NCBI GenBank assembly: GCA_016946835.1
Contig: JACVTC010000020.1
Location: forward strand, 1,297,001 to 1,361,000
DNA: 64,000 nt
From: Neocallimastix lanati (nom. inval.)
Taxonomy: Eukaryota; Neocallimastigomycota; Neocallimastigomycetes; Neocallimastigales; Neocallimastigaceae
Reading direction: 5' to 3'
In this document: piece after piece, positions 60,698-64,000 of the stretch
Layout of the letters: each line of letters begins with the position of its first letter
How positions within the stretch are numbered: position 1 is the stretch's first letter
Position numbers and translations under genes: made by a program
The notes under the pieces: generated by a model
The model's database searches: none
Told to the model about the DNA's origin: nothing
Seen by the model: the letters and a program-made list of their open reading frames with translations, nothing else

Positions 60698-60747
60698 TTT
60701 TATGTGTTCACTCCTTTTACATAAGTAAAAGGAGTGAACACATAAAA
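60698..60747. repeat. Perfect 23-bp inverted repeat (hairpin)
   Basis: The arm at 60698-60720 (TTTTATGTGTTCACTCCTTT then TAC) is exactly complementary to 60725-60747, with the 4-base loop ATAA. The arms contain a GTTCACTCC core of balanced composition, unusual in this spacer. Confidence 0.9.
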
Positions 60748-62714
60748 TATATATTTATATATTATTTTTATTTATTTACTTTAATATATATATTGTTTCA
60801 TAGGTTAATTCTTATAGTTATTAAATAGTTTTATAGTTATTACTTTTGTCTATTTATTATTTATATGTATATATATTTATTATTACTTATATCTATCTGT
60901 TATATATTTATTATTTGAATAAGAATAATAAATTATTATTATAATGAATAATTATATGAAAAGTCCATCTAAAAACGGATTCATCATTTCATGATTCATC
61001 AATATTTAAAATAATAAATAAATAAATATAAATAAATATAAATAAATATAAATAAATATAAATAAATAAATGATAATAAATAAATCAATATAAATCAATA
61101 TACCAAAATTTATAAATATCAATACATAATAATTAATAAACAAAACTATATAAATAATATAAATAATATAAATAATATAAATCAATAGATACAATAAAAT
61201 AGATATTTGTTACACATTACAAAATACAAAACATTTGGTGTTAATATATTATTTTATATCAATAATATGTTATATAATATATTATGTATATAAATGTTAA
61301 ACTTTTTTTTTTTCTTTTTTATATTAAATAAATAAATCATATATAATAAATAAATTATAAATTTAATTTAATTTAATTTAATTTAATTTAATTTAATTGA
61401 ATCACCCAAAAAAATAAAAAATAAAAAATAAAAAATTAAAAAATTAAAAAAAAAAAAAAGATCTAAAGTAAATAAAAGAAAATAAAAAAAAAAAAAGATT
61501 CTATAGAAAAAAAAGTATAAAAAATAAAAAAAATAAAAAAAAAAAAAAAAGAAGAAATAAAATTATAATAAAATTATAATAAAATTTATAATAAAAATTA
61601 TAATAAAATTATAATTAGAAAGTTCGAAATAAATAAAAATAAAAATAAAAACAAATAATGTAAAAAATAAATCAATAAGAAGTTAAAATGTTTTAAGAGA
61701 TATTATATATTTATTTAACAATAATAATGAAAAAAAAGATATTTCAAATTAGATACAAAAAAAAAAAAAAAAAAAAACAAGAGCACAAGAAAAGGAAATA
61801 ATGATTTTAATTATTTCTTTTTTATATTTATATTTATATTTATTTTTTTCTAATGAATAATTATTTAAAATATAGGTTATAATAAATGATAAAAGTTTAG
61901 TATGTTGAAATTTATGGATTAAATTATAATATATATTGATGGTATCGATATTTAAAATGATTCTATTTTATTTTATTTTATATTTATATTATTATTATGA
62001 AAATAAAATATAATTAAATAGAATCATTATTATTATTATTATTATTTTATTTTATTTTATATGACTATGAATGACTATAATTTTATGGAATTTTTTAATA
62101 ATTATTTAAATTAATAAATATAAGTACAGATTGAATAAAATAAAATAAAAAATAAATTAAATTAAATTAAGATATAGAATTATATAAAAAAAAGTTTAAA
62201 CTTTAATTTATTATTCAATATATCCATATATTTATTGATATATCATTAGGCATAATAATATCATTTATTATTTTTATTATTTTTCCTTTTCTTTTTCTTT
62301 TTTCCCTACTTCATTAAATAAAAAATAAAAAGTATTTTTTAAGGGTTTACCATTCAATAATTATTTATTCCCGATTATAAATATAACCGTATTTTCCCAT
62401 TTACTTTTACCTTTTTTTCTTTTTTTCTTTTTTTTTTTTTTTTTAGTTTCTTGGAGTAATTAGAGGGGTTTATATTTATATATACTTTTTTTTTTTTAAA
62501 TATTTAAGTGGATTATATAAATTATATATATTTTAATATTATTTCTTTAATTTTTTATTCAATAATAATATTAAAATATATTATTTATTAATAAAAAAAT
62601 ATATATAATAATTTATATCGAATTTATTATAAATATTATTATAAGTATTATTATAAATATTAAATATATATATATATATTTTAGTAATTTTATTTTTTTA
62701 AGTGATACCTTTTA

Positions 62715-62749
<35 letters not shown>

Positions 62750-62752
62750 AAA

Positions 62753-64000
62753 ATGGGTAAATATATGAATAAGCGTTTATTATTTTATACAGTCATTAAT
62801 TCTGTTGGCGCCTTTATTTTTGGTTGGGAAACCACTATGTTAAAGTAAGAATACTAATAGTCATTTTAAATTTTTTTTTTATTATTATTATTATATATAT
62901 ATTTGATTATATTGATTATAAAAACGACAACAGTTAAAAAAATATATATACATATATGTAAAAATACCTAGATAGAGATAGAAAGTGATATATAGGCTAT
63001 TATTAAAAAAAAAAAAATTTTTTTTTTATTATTTTCATTTTTAATTACATATAATATTATATATCAAATAATTATTAATAAATATTAATATTATTTTTTT
63101 TTTCTTTTTTAATTTTTATTTAATCTTTTATTATTTTAATAATAATGATTATAATAATAATAATAATAATTTTTAGTATTCTTTTCTCAATGAGAGCTTC
63201 TTTTGGTGCTAAATTCGGATTATATACATTTGATCCTAAAAGACATTTTTGGGCTGAAAGTGAAGATAAGCATTTAAGAGAAATGATAATTACTCCTTCT
63301 TTCACTTTCGGTGGTATTTTTGGTGTTATTCTTAATCTTTATTTGATGGATAGCATTGGTCGTACAAAATCTTTACGAATCGGTTCAATTATCTATTTTA
63401 TTGGTAGCTGTCTCCAAGTTTTCGGTAATTCCATTGTTACTTTCATTATCGGTCGTGCCATCAGTGGTGCTGCTTCTGGTATTGCCCTTTCCCTCTGTAA
63501 TATCTACCTTGCTGAAATTTCTCCAAAACAAATTCGTGGTACCACAGGTATTGCTTGTGCTTTAGGTCTTAAGGGAGGTATGTTTATTTCTGCTCTTTTT
63601 GAAACCCTCTGTTTAAAATTAATTACGAAAAACATGACCGCTCAATGGAGAGTCGCCGTAGGAGGTTTATTAGTTCCTTCTACCCTTTTCTTAATCTTTG
63701 TTTGGTTCCTTCCGGAATCCCCACGTTACCTATTATTAAAAAGAAAGGATGAAAAGGCCCTTAATAATTTAGCTCATATTCGTCAAAAGGAGACCACCGA
63801 TCCTTCCATTCTTGCTGAATTTAGAGGAATCAGTATGGGGGTGAAGAAGCAACTTGCTCATGGTATCATTTCTTGGAAAGCTTTATTCAACACCAAATCC
63901 GTTTTATATCGTCTTATTGTATCGATTGTTTTACAACTTCTTCATCAATTTGTCGGTATCAGTGTGATTGGATTCTATTCTACTCAAATCTACAGTAAAT
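62753..64000 (+). CDS. Major facilitator sugar transporter (5' part, runs off the window)
   Basis: Exons 62753-62844 and 63177-64000 join in frame (AA|T codon) to give about 305 residues of a sugar-porter family protein, which imports hexoses or pentoses by facilitation or proton symport. Seen: the first helix FYTVINSVGAFIFGWETT; after helix 2, the loop motif DSIGRTK (family G-R-K/R type); the helix 4-5 motif GRAISGAASGIALSLCNIYLAE then SPKQIRGTTG; the PESPRYLLLKRKDEKA motif after helix 6; and a long cytosolic loop followed by helix 7, LHQFVGISVIGFYSTQIY (QQxxG-type, first Gln replaced by His). The start ATG follows an A-run and AT leader. The C-terminal half with helices 8-12 is outside the window. 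Substrate cannot be told from this part. Confidence 0.9.
62845..63176 (+). other. Spliceosomal intron of the transporter gene
   Basis: A 332-bp GT-AG intron: donor GTAAGA after AA of codon 31, acceptor TTTTTAG at 63176. It is AT-rich with stops in all frames. Splicing restores ...WETTMLNILFSMRASFG, which continues the transporter helix. Confidence 0.85.

Larger units (their letters stand above)
58668..62752. other. AT-rich intergenic spacer upstream of the sugar transporter
   Basis: Holds short tandem duplications (58675-58805), a TAAATAA-type field (59876-60280), AAATA repeats (60400-60475, 61018-61065), ATTTA repeats (61360-61395), a perfect hairpin (60698-60747), an imperfect hairpin (about 61957-62028) and A-runs, including one just before the transporter start (62719-62747). 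No gene is seen. The transporter promoter should lie in the last few hundred bases. Confidence 0.65.

Overview
The window looks like nuclear DNA of an anaerobic gut fungus (Neocallimastigomycota). It is extremely AT-rich, with long A/T homopolymers and AT microsatellites between genes, asparagine-rich proteins, and a xylose isomerase (9727-11076, minus) of the type known from Piromyces. A secreted chitin-binding cysteine-rich protein and a sugar-porter gene with a GT-AG intron fit this. The assignment rests on recognising families; no search was run.

Layout. 1-15.4 kb: secreted CBM18-type Cys-rich protein (123-956), a decayed Ty1/copia element (about 2.5-6.3 kb), a long AT-rich spacer, xylose isomerase, then a 1.57-kb array of a 9-bp repeat (12256-13830). 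15.4-21.5 kb: a 2025-residue ankyrin-repeat protein. 22.3-26.5 kb: relics of Ty3/gypsy and LINE-like reverse transcriptases and a pair of old direct repeats. 27-39.4 kb: the 3' half of a Ty1/copia element cut by a fresh Ty3/gypsy element (29422-38607, two apparently identical 615-bp LTRs), followed by an LTR-plus-leader remnant of a related family. 39.4-55.7 kb: a Ty1/copia element (LTRs 39423-39664 and 55419-55661) with two insertions in its integrase: a full chromovirus (42229-49131, target duplication GTAGT) and an LTR-less gag-protease-RT fragment (49174-53385, flanked by TGTTA). 55.7-62.7 kb: decayed coding sequence, a second copy of the LTR-leader remnant and AT-rich spacer with a perfect 23-bp hairpin. 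62.75 kb to the end: the 5' part of a sugar transporter.

The three host metabolic or secreted genes suit a plant-fibre degrader (sugar import, xylose isomerisation, chitin binding), but they are far apart and on both strands, so no operon-like unit is implied. The most informative signals are in retroelement RNA biology. They are a TTTAAAC slippery site plus spacer plus hairpin at the gag/pol junction of the gypsy element, an 11-nt self-priming signature (Tf1/sushi type) in the chromovirus, and a copia primer-binding site complementary to the anticodon arm of tRNA-Lys(CUU), which implies a half-tRNA primer. There is also a conserved, potentially folded leader motif present four times in two LTR families whose LTRs do not visibly align. 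All of these were read directly from the sequence; their function is inferred.
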